From Flavobacteriales bacterium (lineage in GTDB: Bacteria > Bacteroidota > Bacteroidia > CAIKAF01), in assembly GCA_025451235.1 (NCBI GenBank), contig JANWKT010000036.1:29634-93633 (forward strand): DNA of 64,000 nt, in the 5' to 3' direction. A program made the position numbers and the translations under genes. Below the pieces are notes generated by a model, which was not told where the DNA came from, made no database searches, and saw only the letters and a list, made by a program, of their open reading frames with translations. Shown piece by piece: positions 1 to 9,207 of the stretch. The number at the start of each line of letters is the position of its first letter. Position 1 is the stretch's first letter.

Positions 1-1
1 G

Positions 2-1081
2 ATTTGGCGTAACCGCGAGATTGTAGATGATGAGTTTGCAGAAGATAGCTTCGATTATGATCCGAACAAACATATTGCATTGAAGGAAGCCCATAAAGTG
101 GAACCTGATTTTGAGATTGGCGAGGAGATAACAGATGCCTTTAAACTGGAGGATTTTGGAAGAAGATCGGTACAGGCTATGCGTCAGAACTTAATTGCCA
201 AGATCAATGACCTGGAAAAAGACAATGTATTTAAAAAATACCAGGACCGTGTTGGAGAAATTATTACCGGTGAAGTTTACCAGGTATGGAGAAAAGAGAT
301 CCTTGTTTTGGATGATGACGGAAATGAATTGGTATTGCCTAAAAGTGAAATGATCCCATCTGATTTTTATAAAAAAGGAGATACATTACGTGCAGTGGTT
401 TTAATGGCTGAAAGAAAGAACAGTAGCTTAGTGATCACCTTGTCCAGGACCTCTCCTATATTTCTTGAAAAATTATTTGAACAGGAAGTACCTGAAATTT
501 TTGATGGAATTATTACCATTAAAAAGATTGTTCGCCAACCGGGTGAAAGAGCCAAAGTGGCGGTTGAATCTTATGATGACAGGATTGATCCGGTAGGTGC
601 CTGTGTGGGTATGAAGGGTTCGAGGATTCATGGTATTGTAAGAGAGCTTCGCAACGAAAATATAGATGTAATTAATTTCACCAACAACAACGCATTGTTC
701 ATTCAACGGGCATTGAATCCTGCGAAGATCACCAATATTAAACTGGATGAGGAGCGTAAGGCCGCCAATGTATATTTAAAGGCCGACCAGGTTTCTTTGG
801 CCATTGGTAAAGGTGGATTGAATATTAAGCTGGCCAGTAAGCTTACCGGATACGAAATTGAAGTATATCGCGAAGATGTGGCTGATACTGAAGACGTGGC
901 ATTGGATGAATTCCGTGATGAAATCGAAGATTGGGTAATTGATGAATTAAAAGCCATTGGTTGCGATACTGCCAAATCGGTTCTTGAGCTTACCAAGGAA
1001 GACCTGGTAAAAAGAACAGACCTGGAAGAAGAGACCATTAACCATGTAATGAGTGTTTTAAAATCAGAATTTGAAGAATAG
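2..1081 (+). CDS. nusA: Transcription termination/antitermination factor NusA, 5' end outside the window
   Basis: The reading frame is open from base 2, so the N-terminal domain lies upstream and the TTG at 80 is not a real start. NusA binds RNA polymerase and nascent RNA and modulates pausing, termination and antitermination. The visible part has an S1 domain (VGEIITGEVYQVWR), then the KH domains, with GACVGMKGSRIHGIVREL and the KH2 motif AIGKGGLNIKLASKLTGYEI, followed by an acidic C-terminal helical region. It is followed 61 bp later by infB on the same strand, the usual rimP-nusA-infB order. Family assignment is secure. Confidence 0.97.
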   Translation: MWRNREIVDDEFAEDSFDYDPNKHIALKEAHKVEPDFEIGEEITDAFKLEDFGRRSVQAMRQNLIAKINDLEKDNVFKKYQDRVGEIITGEVYQVWRKEILVLDDDGNELVLPKSEMIPSDFYKKGDTLRAVVLMAERKNSSLVITLSRTSPIFLEKLFEQEVPEIFDGIITIKKIVRQPGERAKVAVESYDDRIDPVGACVGMKGSRIHGIVRELRNENIDVINFTNNNALFIQRALNPAKITNIKLDEERKAANVYLKADQVSLAIGKGGLNIKLASKLTGYEIEVYREDVADTEDVALDEFRDEIEDWVIDELKAIGCDTAKSVLELTKEDLVKRTDLEEETINHVMSVLKSEFEE

Positions 1082-1142
1082 GATTGTTTTGTACATTGAT
1101 AAAAACTAAAAATAGATAACTTAAGAACGAGAGAATTAAAAT

Positions 1143-3905
1143 ATGTCAGAAACAAAAACTTTAAGATTAAGTAAAGTTGCCAAGGAATTGAACGTTGGGC
1201 TCCATAATATTGTGGAATTCCTCAGTTCGCATGGTCAGCATATTGAATCTAATCCTAATGCTAAAATAGATGAGATTCAATATGAACTTCTTCTTAAAGA
1301 GTTTCAATCCGAAAAACTGGAAAAGGAAAAGGTTAAACATGTAAATACAGGAATTTCCGGAAAGGTTTCGGTTAATCTGGATGAGAAATTAAAGAATGAA
1401 AAATACATTGATGCGGAGGACGGAAATGAAGAGGTATTGATCAAGGACGCATCGATGAAAGGGGGCGAAAAGAAGGAAGAGGAGAAAGTAGTAAAAAGCA
1501 AAGTGGAAAGTCCTGAATTGAAAGTAGTAGGGAAAATAGAATTAACGGATAAAAAGAAAACCAAGAAGACAGAGGAAGCGCCTAAAAAGAAAACAGAAGC
1601 AAAAGAAGATGCTACCATCAAGGCGAAGGATGAGAAGAAAACCATAACTACGACCATAGAGAAAGAAGTAGAGGAAAAAGTGGTTGTAGAACCGGAAGTC
1701 GAAGAGAAAGAGATAGAAACGATCAAAGCCCATGTAAAAAAACTGGAAGGCCCCACTATCTTGGGAAAAATTGAATTACCTAAAGACCAGCCTAAATCGC
1801 AGGCCGATCTTTATAAAGATGATATTAAAAAAGAAGGCGAAAAGAAGAAGCGCCAGCGGATTAAAAAGGATCCGGTAAAAAAAGTAGATACACAGAACTT
1901 TAATTATAACAAGGACAACAAAGGAACCGGTGGTGGCGGGTCTACCTTTAAAAAATCAGGACCTCACCATAAAGGAACCGGAACGAAGACCATCAAGCCT
2001 GAAGTAACGGATGAAGATATCCAAAAACAGATCAAGGAAACCCTGGCACGTTTAAGTGAAAGAGGTAAATCCAAATCTGTAAAACTTCGGAAGGAAAAAC
2101 GAGGCCAGATCCGCGAAAAACTGGAAGAAGAAGCTTTGCAGGCAGAAGCGGATAAAAAGATCATTAAGGTGACTGAGTTTGTTTCGGCACACGAATTAGC
2201 CAGTATGATGGACGTATCCGTAACTGAAGTTATTTCGGCTTGTATGAGCCTGGGTCTATTTGTTTCCATCAACCAACGTTTGGATGCTGAAACCATTTCT
2301 ATTATAGCAGAAGAATTTACCTATACAGTCAATTTCGTATCTGCAGAGATCCAGGAATCCATAGAGGAGGAAGAAGATGACGAAGAGGATCTATCTACCC
2401 GTTCTCCTGTAGTAACGGTAATGGGTCACGTAGATCATGGTAAAACCTCTTTGCTCGACTATGTACGTAAAGCAAATGTAATTGCAGGTGAAGCCGGAGG
2501 AATTACCCAGCATATCGGAGCATACAATGTTACCCTCGAAGATGGAAGACATCTTTGTTTTATTGATACTCCGGGTCACGAGGCATTTACAGCCATGCGT
2601 GCCCGTGGAGCTCAGATCACAGATATTGCCATTATTGTTATTGCAGCTGATGATAGTGTAATGCCACAAACCGTAGAAGCAATCAACCATGCGAAAGCCG
2701 CTGGTGTTCCTATCGTATTTGCCATTAATAAAATTGATAAGCCTGGAGCAAACCCTGATAAGATCCGTGAAGCATTGGCCGCGATGAATTTCTTAGTAGA
2801 AGAATGGGGTGGTACTTACCAATGTCAGGAAATTTCAGCTAAACAAGGCCTGCACATCGATAAATTATTGGATAAAGTTTTATTGCAGGCTGAATTTTTA
2901 GACCTCAAAGCAAATCCTAACCGAAGAGCATCAGGTTCGGTAATCGAAGCTCAGTTGGACAAAGGGAAAGGATATATCTGTACCGTTCTTATTCAGAATG
3001 GAACGTTGCATAAAGGTGATGTAATTTTGGCAGGACCTTATAGTGGAAGAGTGAAGGCCATGTATAATGAACGTGATATGCATATTGATGTGGTAGGTCC
3101 ATCAAGTCCGGTAAGAATTTTAGGATTAACAGGTGCACCGCAAGCAGGAGATAAGTTCAATGTAATGGAAGATGAACGTGAGGCCCGTGAAATTGCGGCT
3201 AAACGTTTACAATTACAACGTGAACAGGGAATGCGTGCTAAAAAACATATTACCCTGGATGAGATTGGACGCCGGATCGCTATTGGTGATTTCCAGCAAT
3301 TAAATATTATTATCAAAGGTGATACAGATGGATCGGTAGAAGCTTTATCGGATTCATTGTTGAAATTATCTACTCAAAAAATACAGGTAAATGTGATCCA
3401 TAAATCGGTGGGAGCTATTTCCGAATCCGATGTATTGCTGGCTTCTGCCTCAGATGCGATCATTATTGGATTCCAGGTGCGTCCTTCGGGAAATGCCAAA
3501 AGAGTGGCGGAGAAAGAAGAGATCGACATCCGTACCTATTCAATCATCTACCAGGCCATTGATGAAGTGAAAGCAGCCATGGAAGGTATGTTAGCTCCTG
3601 AATACGAAGAGAAAGTAATGGGAAATATTGAGGTACGTGAAGTATTTAATATTACCAAGGTAGGTCAGGTAGCAGGATGTTATGTATTGGACGGAAAGAT
3701 TTCACGCCAGATGAAGATCCGGATTATCCGCGATGGTATTGTGGTGCATACAGGTAAAGTAAGCGCCTTGAAACGCTTTAAGGATGATGTAAAAGAAGTA
3801 ACCCATGGGTATGAATGTGGATTATCGATCGAAAAATTTGATAAGATCCAGGTGGGAGATATCATCGAGGCCTTCGAAGAAGTAGAGATCAAGGCAAAAT
3901 TGTAA
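1143..3905 (+). CDS. infB: Translation initiation factor IF-2
   Basis: IF-2 is the GTPase that brings initiator tRNA to the 30S subunit and promotes subunit joining. The 920-residue protein has an N-terminal IF2_N-like helix, a long Lys/Glu-rich linker (about residues 60-300), a second IF2_N motif, and the G domain with [11 protein letters not shown] (G1), DTPGHEAF (G3) and NKIDKP (G4). Domains II to IV follow, ending in the fMet-tRNA-binding C2 domain ([13 protein letters not shown]). The ATG at 1143 follows an A-rich spacer without a Shine-Dalgarno sequence. A strong hairpin terminator follows the stop codon. Length fits Bacteroidota IF-2, which have long charged linkers. Confidence 0.98.
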   Translation: MSETKTLRLSKVAKELNVGLHNIVEFLSSHGQHIESNPNAKIDEIQYELLLKEFQSEKLEKEKVKHVNTGISGKVSVNLDEKLKNEKYIDAEDGNEEVLIKDASMKGGEKKEEEKVVKSKVESPELKVVGKIELTDKKKTKKTEEAPKKKTEAKEDATIKAKDEKKTITTTIEKEVEEKVVVEPEVEEKEIETIKAHVKKLEGPTILGKIELPKDQPKSQADLYKDDIKKEGEKKKRQRIKKDPVKKVDTQNFNYNKDNKGTGGGGSTFKKSGPHHKGTGTKTIKPEVTDEDIQKQIKETLARLSERGKSKSVKLRKEKRGQIREKLEEEALQAEADKKIIKVTEFVSAHELASMMDVSVTEVISACMSLGLFVSINQRLDAETISIIAEEFTYTVNFVSAEIQESIEEEEDDEEDLSTRSPVVTVMGHVDHGKTSLLDYVRKANVIAGEAGGITQHIGAYNVTLEDGRHLCFIDTPGHEAFTAMRARGAQITDIAIIVIAADDSVMPQTVEAINHAKAAGVPIVFAINKIDKPGANPDKIREALAAMNFLVEEWGGTYQCQEISAKQGLHIDKLLDKVLLQAEFLDLKANPNRRASGSVIEAQLDKGKGYICTVLIQNGTLHKGDVILAGPYSGRVKAMYNERDMHIDVVGPSSPVRILGLTGAPQAGDKFNVMEDEREAREIAAKRLQLQREQGMRAKKHITLDEIGRRIAIGDFQQLNIIIKGDTDGSVEALSDSLLKLSTQKIQVNVIHKSVGAISESDVLLASASDAIIIGFQVRPSGNAKRVAEKEEIDIRTYSIIYQAIDEVKAAMEGMLAPEYEEKVMGNIEVREVFNITKVGQVAGCYVLDGKISRQMKIRIIRDGIVVHTGKVSALKRFKDDVKEVTHGYECGLSIEKFDKIQVGDIIEAFEEVEIKAKL

Positions 3906-3934
3906 AGAACAATATACTTTTATAACGATTTCGT

Positions 3935-3967
3935 AGGGACACATCATCATGTGTCCCTTTTTATTTG
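3935..3967 (+). terminator. Rho-independent terminator after infB
   Basis: A perfect 10-bp stem, AGGGACACAT (3935-3944) with ATGTGTCCCT (3949-3958), closes a 4-base loop and is followed by a T-rich tract. The T-run lies only on the plus-strand side, so it ends the nusA-infB transcript and not the convergent minus-strand gene. Confidence 0.9.
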
Positions 3968-3977
3968 GACTGCTTGC

Positions 3978-4364
3978 TTATTCAAAACATGTTCCCTTCG
4001 CCGTCATCCACGGATGGATCTCATAAATTAATCTTCCTGCTATAATAGCTGGATCGGTATTGAGTAGATCGATCACTTCTTTTTCGGTGGCTACATCAAA
4101 AATAAATATACCTCTCATGTTTTGATCGTCTAAAAACGGACCGGCTACCATGAGTTTTTTTTCATTATGAAGCCGCTCCATATTATCCATATGCCCTTTT
4201 TGTATGGTGGCGGCTGTAGCTGAATCCTGGCTCCGGTTGGGCCCTTTGATGAGGAAAACCATATAATACTGTTTCATGTCCCATTCTTTTTTGGGCTCCG
4301 AAGTGGTTTGGGCAACAAGGGATCCAGCAAAGAGGAAGGAGATAACAAAGAATACTTTTTTCAT
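3978..4364 (-). CDS. Exported YCII-domain protein
   Basis: A 128-residue protein with a cleavable signal peptide (MKKVFFVISFLFAGSLVAQ) followed by a YCII-related fold of the dimeric alpha-beta barrel type. The segment YYMVFLIKGPNRSQDSA, the HMDNMERLHNEKKLMVAGPF region and the C-terminal FDVATEKEVIDLLNTDPA are typical of the family. YCII proteins are mostly cytoplasmic and of unknown activity; some are small dehalogenase- or isomerase-like enzymes. Export to the periplasm is inferred from the signal peptide. It is the last gene of a three-gene minus-strand operon, 4 bp after the T9SS protein gene. Confidence 0.8.
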   Translation of the reverse strand: MKKVFFVISFLFAGSLVAQTTSEPKKEWDMKQYYMVFLIKGPNRSQDSATAATIQKGHMDNMERLHNEKKLMVAGPFLDDQNMRGIFIFDVATEKEVIDLLNTDPAIIAGRLIYEIHPWMTAKGTCFE

Positions 4365-4368
4365 ATAC

Positions 4369-5454
4369 TTATTGTTTGATCAACCGTTTTCGCAAATAAT
4401 ATTTTTTACTAAATACCTCCACCGTATAGATACCGGCCGCCATCGTGGAGATATCAATGGTGGAACTCAAGGGCTGCTGTTTTACGATTCTTCCATATAT
4501 ATCCATGAACCGTACCTGGTAATTTTCCAGATCGTCCTGTAAAAACAATTGGATCATATCCTGAGCGGGATTCGGATATAGTTGTAGTTGTAAAAAAGGA
4601 TGTTCTTCAATGGCACCCACATATATTTCAATCGTATCAATACCCAAACAACCCAGAGAATCATAACATTCTGCCCTGTATTCTATAAAGGGCCAAAGAT
4701 TATCCAGACTTCCCGGAACTCCCCAGCTATAGGTTACACCCGTATCTACTGGTGCCGAACCATTGCTGATCGTATCTACAAAATAAAAGATACATTGATC
4801 GCAGTTGGTGCAATCATGATTAAAAAATACATAACTGGAGAAACCATCCCAATCTGGCCAATTCGGTTCAAAAGGCGGAAGAAGAATGATAGGAATGGTT
4901 ACCCCTAGTGATTGCAAAAAATCAGGACATAGCGAAGGGGCTCCTGAAACGGTATAATTCCCTGTTTGGGTTATTTGGATAATATTACTTGTCTCACCAG
5001 GAATAGGATTTCCGCTTTCGTACCAGGTGATATTGGTATCATAGGGCAATCCTAATTCCAATTCTACGACTGTCCCAGCGCAATAATACGATTCTCCACT
5101 TCCACCTGTCATTACCGCCGGGGTATTGTGGATCACATAGGGAAGAAGGAATACCCACCCATCCACTAAAACCGTATCACTATTCTCCGTACATGCACTA
5201 AGAGTAGCTGCCACATAAAATTGAGAACCCGCATCATTGGAGGTTACCTGCAAACTTTGACTCGTAGCTCCAGGGATAAGTACTCCATCTTTATACCATT
5301 GATAGCTATCATATACCTGCGTGCTGAGCATAATCGTATCATTGGGACATAAGATCGGAGCGGAAGGACTGATGGTGGCTGTAAACGGACATTGTGAAAA
5401 GACCATTCCAGATGAAACTGCGTAAAATGCAGCCAGTATGATGAGCTTTTTCAT
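4369..5454 (-). CDS. Secreted Ig-like protein with type IX secretion sorting tail
   Basis: A 361-residue secreted protein. A signal peptide (MKKLIILAAFYAVSSGMVFSQ) is followed by Ig-like or PKD-like repeats recognisable by YQWYKDGVLIPGATSQSLQV and TWYESGNPIPGETSNIIQI, a form common in Bacteroidota surface adhesins. The last 75 residues form a T9SS type A sorting domain (QLYPNPAQDMIQLFLQ ... DIYGRIV ... GIYTVEVFSKKYYLRKRLIK). The product should cross the outer membrane by the type IX system and be released or attached to surface polysaccharide. Its start overlaps the stop of the PqiA-like gene by 4 bp. The ligand is unknown. Confidence 0.85.
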   Translation of the reverse strand: MKKLIILAAFYAVSSGMVFSQCPFTATISPSAPILCPNDTIMLSTQVYDSYQWYKDGVLIPGATSQSLQVTSNDAGSQFYVAATLSACTENSDTVLVDGWVFLLPYVIHNTPAVMTGGSGESYYCAGTVVELELGLPYDTNITWYESGNPIPGETSNIIQITQTGNYTVSGAPSLCPDFLQSLGVTIPIILLPPFEPNWPDWDGFSSYVFFNHDCTNCDQCIFYFVDTISNGSAPVDTGVTYSWGVPGSLDNLWPFIEYRAECYDSLGCLGIDTIEIYVGAIEEHPFLQLQLYPNPAQDMIQLFLQDDLENYQVRFMDIYGRIVKQQPLSSTIDISTMAAGIYTVEVFSKKYYLRKRLIKQ

Positions 5455-5963
5455 TCTATACTTTTTATGGGTTTCATCAAAATTAATGCAATTATATTTA
5501 ATATTACATAAGCTGAAAAATAATAGAATCCAATTTCCAGCTGTGCAGTAAGTACTTTATTAAAACTAGTATATAAAAAAGCAATGATCACGCCTACACA
5601 AAATACATCGGCCATAGCAAACTTGCCTATGAAAGAAGCAAACCTGTAAACACCTGATCTCTGGTTGAAAAGATAAATGAGGGTAAGAATGGTTTTCAGA
5701 CTTGGAACTACAATAGCGAAGAGACCAATCAACATTCCTACGAAATACATCTTATGCTCAAACAGCATTCTCATGGCTTGAGGAATATTATAGCTTACAG
5801 TTTTATTGAATTTTTCCGCAATGGAGTTGCCGAAAAAACTTCCGATCAATCCTCCTCCATCCATTTTAATATCGATCTTAAAGGTCATAAAAGGATAAAT
5901 GAGCCCTAAAACAAGGAAAACAAGAGAAGCACAGAGCAAAACGAGACCGATAGCTTTTTTCAT
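5451..5963 (-). CDS. PqiA-like (paraquat-inducible protein A family) membrane protein
   Basis: A 170-residue inner-membrane protein with four hydrophobic segments. The N-terminal helix (IGLVLLCASLVFLVLGLIYPFMTF) resembles the start of a PqiA domain, and the segments around residues 75-95 and 110-130 (IVVPSLKTILTLIYLF, KFAMADVFCVGVIIAFL) carry the family's conserved P-x-x-K and D motifs. PqiA proteins in proteobacteria work with MCE-domain proteins in lipid transport between membranes, but no MCE gene is adjacent. It is first in the operon with the T9SS protein and the YCII protein, with a promoter element just upstream. Confidence 0.75.
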   Translation of the reverse strand: MKKAIGLVLLCASLVFLVLGLIYPFMTFKIDIKMDGGGLIGSFFGNSIAEKFNKTVSYNIPQAMRMLFEHKMYFVGMLIGLFAIVVPSLKTILTLIYLFNQRSGVYRFASFIGKFAMADVFCVGVIIAFLYTSFNKVLTAQLEIGFYYFSAYVILNIIALILMKPIKSIE

Positions 5964-5979
5964 ATTTGGAATATAAAAT

Positions 5980-5987
5980 CAAAAATA
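5980..5987 (-). promoter_or_regulatory. Probable -7 element for the pqiA-like operon
   Basis: On the minus strand this reads TATTTTTG, a full match to the Bacteroidota -7 consensus TAnnTTTG. It is 16 bp upstream of the ATG at 5963, giving a leader of about 10 to 14 nt. No clear -33 TTG was found at normal spacing. Confidence 0.55.
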
Positions 5988-6105
5988 ATAAAATTGAAGT
6001 ACAACCCGTAAAGAGTTGATTGTTAGCGGATAATATCGATAATTACCATTATGAAAAGAAAGTTAATTAAGTAGTTTTTTATTCCATTCCCAGTCAAAAT
6101 ATTCC

Positions 6106-6113
6106 TAATTTTG
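6106..6113 (+). promoter_or_regulatory. Probable -7 element for sucA
   Basis: TAATTTTG matches TAnnTTTG and lies 19 bp upstream of the sucA ATG at 6133. No convincing -33 element is visible. Confidence 0.55.
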
Positions 6114-6132
6114 GTCAATTCTACGTGTAAAT

Positions 6133-8871
6133 ATGGATAAGTATTCGTACCTGAGCAATGCCAGCCCCGAAGCCATAGAGGGCCTCTACCAGCAATATCT
6201 TTCCGATCAGGCCAGCCTGGAAGAAGGATGGAGAAAGTTTTTCGAAGGCTTTGAGTTTGCCAGGACCAGTTATGACATAAAACCCGGGAGTGAAGTGCCT
6301 TCTGAATTGTTGAAGGAATTCAAGGTAGTTGCATTGATCAATGGTTATCGCCAGCGTGGTCACCTGTTTACGCAAACCAATCCGGTTGTACCCCGAAGAA
6401 ATTATACGCCTACACTTGATATTGAGAATTTTGGTTTGGAGAAATCTGATCTCAATACAGTATTCCAGGCCGGAAATGAAATTGGCATCGGTCCGGCTAC
6501 CTTGCAAAAAATTGTGGATCGTTTGGCCAGGATCTATTGCGGACATATCGGACTCGAGTTTTTATACATTCGTGATCCGCAAAAGGTAGATTGGATCAAA
6601 TCAAAATTCGAATCAATGGTGGATCGACCCACTTTTACAAAACCAAAGCGGGAAGAAATTGTAAAAAAATTGGGCCAGGCCGTGGGATTTGAAAAATTTC
6701 TCCATAAAAAATTTGTGGGTCAAAAAAGATTCTCGCTGGAGGGTGGTGAAAGTATTGTGCCTGCCCTGGATGTTGCGGTGAAAGAAGGGGCTAACCTGGG
6801 CATCGAAGAATTTGTGATTGGGATGGCCCATCGCGGAAGGGTAAATATACTCGGCAATATTTTTAATAAACCCTATGAAAAGATCTTCAAGGAATTTGAT
6901 GGAGATATCTATGATGATGAACGATTCGATGGAGATGTTAAATATCATATGGGTTATAACAATACGGTGACTACTGAAAACGGTAAAAAAGTTGAAATGA
7001 GCTTATTGCCCAATCCAAGTCATCTTGAAACCGTAGGAGCTGTGGCTGTAGGCTTGGCCAGAAGTATCATCGATACCAAGTTCCAGGGAGCTTTTGGAAA
7101 AGTTTGTCCGGTATTGATCCATGGGGATGCAGCCATTGCCGGACAAGGTATTGTATACGAACTTGTACAAATGAGTCGCTTACCAGCGCATAAAACCGGT
7201 GGAACTATTCATATGGTGATCAATAACCAGGTTGGTTTTACTACCAGCTATAAAGAGGCCCGAAGCAGTACTTATTGTACTGATATTGCCAAGGTGGTTT
7301 TAGCACCCGTATTCCATGTGAATGCGGATGATGTGGAAGCAGTGGTAATGGCCATGGAATTCGCCATGGAATACAGACAAAAATATAGCGAAGATATTTT
7401 TATTGACCTGGTGGGATATCGAAAACATGGACATAACGAAGGTGATGAACCCCGATTTACTCAACCCATTCTATATAAAGCGGTCGACAAACACCCTGAC
7501 CCGTTTCAGATCTATACCCAAAAATTAATGGTAGAAGGGATGTTTACGGCAGAGGAGATCAAAAAGGTGGAGAAGGATTTTAGCGACGAACTGGAGACCG
7601 CCCTGGAAAAAGTAAAAGCAGGAAAGGTGGTGGATGCCAAATTATTTTTGGAAGACCTGTACAAAGAATTTCGGCAAAGCAATACCAAGGATTTTGAGAA
7701 GAGCCCCAAAACTGGTTTGTCTACAAAAAAACTAAATGAACTGGTGTCGAAAATTAATTTTCTTCCGGAAGGAAAGAACTTTAACCGCAAGATCGTTAAG
7801 ATCTTTGCTGACCGGGCACAAATGGTGAAGGAAGACCGCCTTGACTGGGCATTGGGAGAGCTATTGGCTTATGCATCCTTGGTGGATGAGGGGAAACAGG
7901 TCCGGTTATGCGGGCAGGATGTGGTAAGAGGAACCTTTAGTCACCGGCATGCCATTGTAAGATTGGAAGATACCGAGGAAGAATATACTCCTCTCAATAA
8001 CCTGCATGATAAACAGGCAAAATTTATCATCTACAATTCATTGTTAAGCGAATATGCAGTGCTGGGTTTTGAATATGGATATGCATTGGGGGTTCCTAAC
8101 GGACTTACTTTATGGGAAGCACAGTTTGGAGACTTTAACAATGGTGCCCAAATTTTGATCGATCAATACTTAAGTGCGGCGGAAGATAAATGGAAAAATC
8201 AAAATGGGTTGGTGCTGCTTTTGCCGCATGGTTACGAGGGGCAAGGTGCAGAACATAGTTCTGCAAGGCTGGAGCGATTTCTAACCCTTTGTGCCGAACA
8301 GAATATGCAGGTGGTGAATTGCACATCCCCGGCGAATTTCTTTCATGTTATGCGCAGGCAGTTAGCCCGGCCTTTCAGAAAGCCTTTGATCGTCATGAGC
8401 CCGAAGAGTTTGTTGCGCCATCCGGAATGTGTAAGCAAGTTGGAAGATTTTACAGGAAGTTTCCAGGAGACGATTGATGACGATGAAGTGGATCCAAAAA
8501 CGGTGGAGAAACTTATTTTCTGTAGCGGGAAGATCTATTTTGAATTGTTGGAGGCAAGGAGAAAGAGTAACCAGAAAAATATTGCGATCGTTAGGGTGGA
8601 GCAATTGTTCCCCTGGCCGGTTGAACAAATAAAGGCCATCTTAAAAAAATATGCCAAGGTGGATAAGATTGAATGGGTACAGGAAGAACCTGAGAACATG
8701 GGTCCATGGGGATATATATTAAGGGTGTTGAGCAAGAGTGAGGAGCGCTTGAATATTCAGGTGATCTCTCCCCAGGCGAGTGCAAGCCCTGCTACAGGTT
8801 CGGCAAAGACTTCGGCGATCCGCCAAAAAGCGGTGATCGAAGCAGCAATCGGAACTGCAATTGAAGCTTAA
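6133..8871 (+). CDS. sucA: 2-oxoglutarate dehydrogenase E1 component
   Basis: The thiamine-diphosphate-dependent E1 subunit decarboxylates 2-oxoglutarate and passes the succinyl group to lipoyl-E2 in the TCA cycle. The 912-residue protein has the short N-terminal E1 motif (YLSNASPEAIEGLYQQYL), an active-site region GMAHRGRVN, the ThDP/Mg motif HGDAAIAGQGIVYELVQMS followed by INNQVGFTT, the transketolase-like pyrimidine domain (LCGQDVVRGTFSHRHAIV) and the conserved C-terminal VQEEPENMGPW. Length is normal. It is followed 15 bp later by a degenerate lipoyl-domain gene and then sucB, so all three are probably co-transcribed. Confidence 0.97.
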   Translation: MDKYSYLSNASPEAIEGLYQQYLSDQASLEEGWRKFFEGFEFARTSYDIKPGSEVPSELLKEFKVVALINGYRQRGHLFTQTNPVVPRRNYTPTLDIENFGLEKSDLNTVFQAGNEIGIGPATLQKIVDRLARIYCGHIGLEFLYIRDPQKVDWIKSKFESMVDRPTFTKPKREEIVKKLGQAVGFEKFLHKKFVGQKRFSLEGGESIVPALDVAVKEGANLGIEEFVIGMAHRGRVNILGNIFNKPYEKIFKEFDGDIYDDERFDGDVKYHMGYNNTVTTENGKKVEMSLLPNPSHLETVGAVAVGLARSIIDTKFQGAFGKVCPVLIHGDAAIAGQGIVYELVQMSRLPAHKTGGTIHMVINNQVGFTTSYKEARSSTYCTDIAKVVLAPVFHVNADDVEAVVMAMEFAMEYRQKYSEDIFIDLVGYRKHGHNEGDEPRFTQPILYKAVDKHPDPFQIYTQKLMVEGMFTAEEIKKVEKDFSDELETALEKVKAGKVVDAKLFLEDLYKEFRQSNTKDFEKSPKTGLSTKKLNELVSKINFLPEGKNFNRKIVKIFADRAQMVKEDRLDWALGELLAYASLVDEGKQVRLCGQDVVRGTFSHRHAIVRLEDTEEEYTPLNNLHDKQAKFIIYNSLLSEYAVLGFEYGYALGVPNGLTLWEAQFGDFNNGAQILIDQYLSAAEDKWKNQNGLVLLLPHGYEGQGAEHSSARLERFLTLCAEQNMQVVNCTSPANFFHVMRRQLARPFRKPLIVMSPKSLLRHPECVSKLEDFTGSFQETIDDDEVDPKTVEKLIFCSGKIYFELLEARRKSNQKNIAIVRVEQLFPWPVEQIKAILKKYAKVDKIEWVQEEPENMGPWGYILRVLSKSEERLNIQVISPQASASPATGSAKTSAIRQKAVIEAAIGTAIEA

Positions 8872-8886
8872 TAAACAAAGAAAAAA

Positions 8887-9129
8887 ATGATCATCGAAAT
8901 AAAAATACCCGTAATTGATAAAGATGCTGAGGAGTATCGGGTAGCTTTTTGGCTAAAGGAAAATGGAAGTGTTATTAAAAAAAATGAAGACCTGGTTGAA
9001 ATTGAATCTGATTTGGACGTGTATATCATACCGGCAGATGAAGATGGGGTTTTGGAAATTGTTGCCGAAGAAGGCAGCTTCATTAAACCCGATGATGTTA
9101 TATACAACATAATTATTGACGATAAATAA
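8887..9129 (+). CDS. Stand-alone lipoyl-like domain lacking the lipoylation lysine
   Basis: An 80-residue protein that is a single biotinyl/lipoyl-like domain. It aligns without gaps with the lipoyl domain of the SucB encoded next to it. In SucB the lipoyl lysine is Lys43 in DSDKAT; here the same position is Leu43 in ESDLDV (codon TTG at 9013-9015). The protein keeps the hairpin glycine and acidic context but cannot carry lipoate or biotin at the usual place. It sits between sucA and sucB, 15 bp after sucA and 78 bp before sucB. A structural or regulatory role in the dehydrogenase complex is possible; I know of no established function. Confidence 0.85.
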   Translation: MIIEIKIPVIDKDAEEYRVAFWLKENGSVIKKNEDLVEIESDLDVYIIPADEDGVLEIVAEEGSFIKPDDVIYNIIIDDK

Positions 9130-9137
9130 TATTATTG

Positions 9138-9174
9138 AAGATTGTAACGACTGGCAATTGCCCGTTGCAATCTT
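9138..9174 (+). other. Intercistronic hairpin before sucB
   Basis: AAGATTGTAACG (9138-9149) pairs with CGTTGCAATCTT (9163-9174), 12 bp with one G-T wobble. The loop itself contains the palindrome GGCAATTGCC (9053 numbering offset: 9153-9162). There is no T-run, so it is not a terminator. It may protect or process the operon mRNA between the lipoyl-like gene and sucB. Confidence 0.6.
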
Positions 9175-9207
9175 ATGAGGAATACTAATCATTGAACGAA
9201 CACTACT

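Noticed and set aside
1304..1756. Long minus-strand frame opposite the IF-2 linker
   Set aside because: It is the antisense of the Lys/Glu-rich linker, giving a Ser/Phe-rich artefact.
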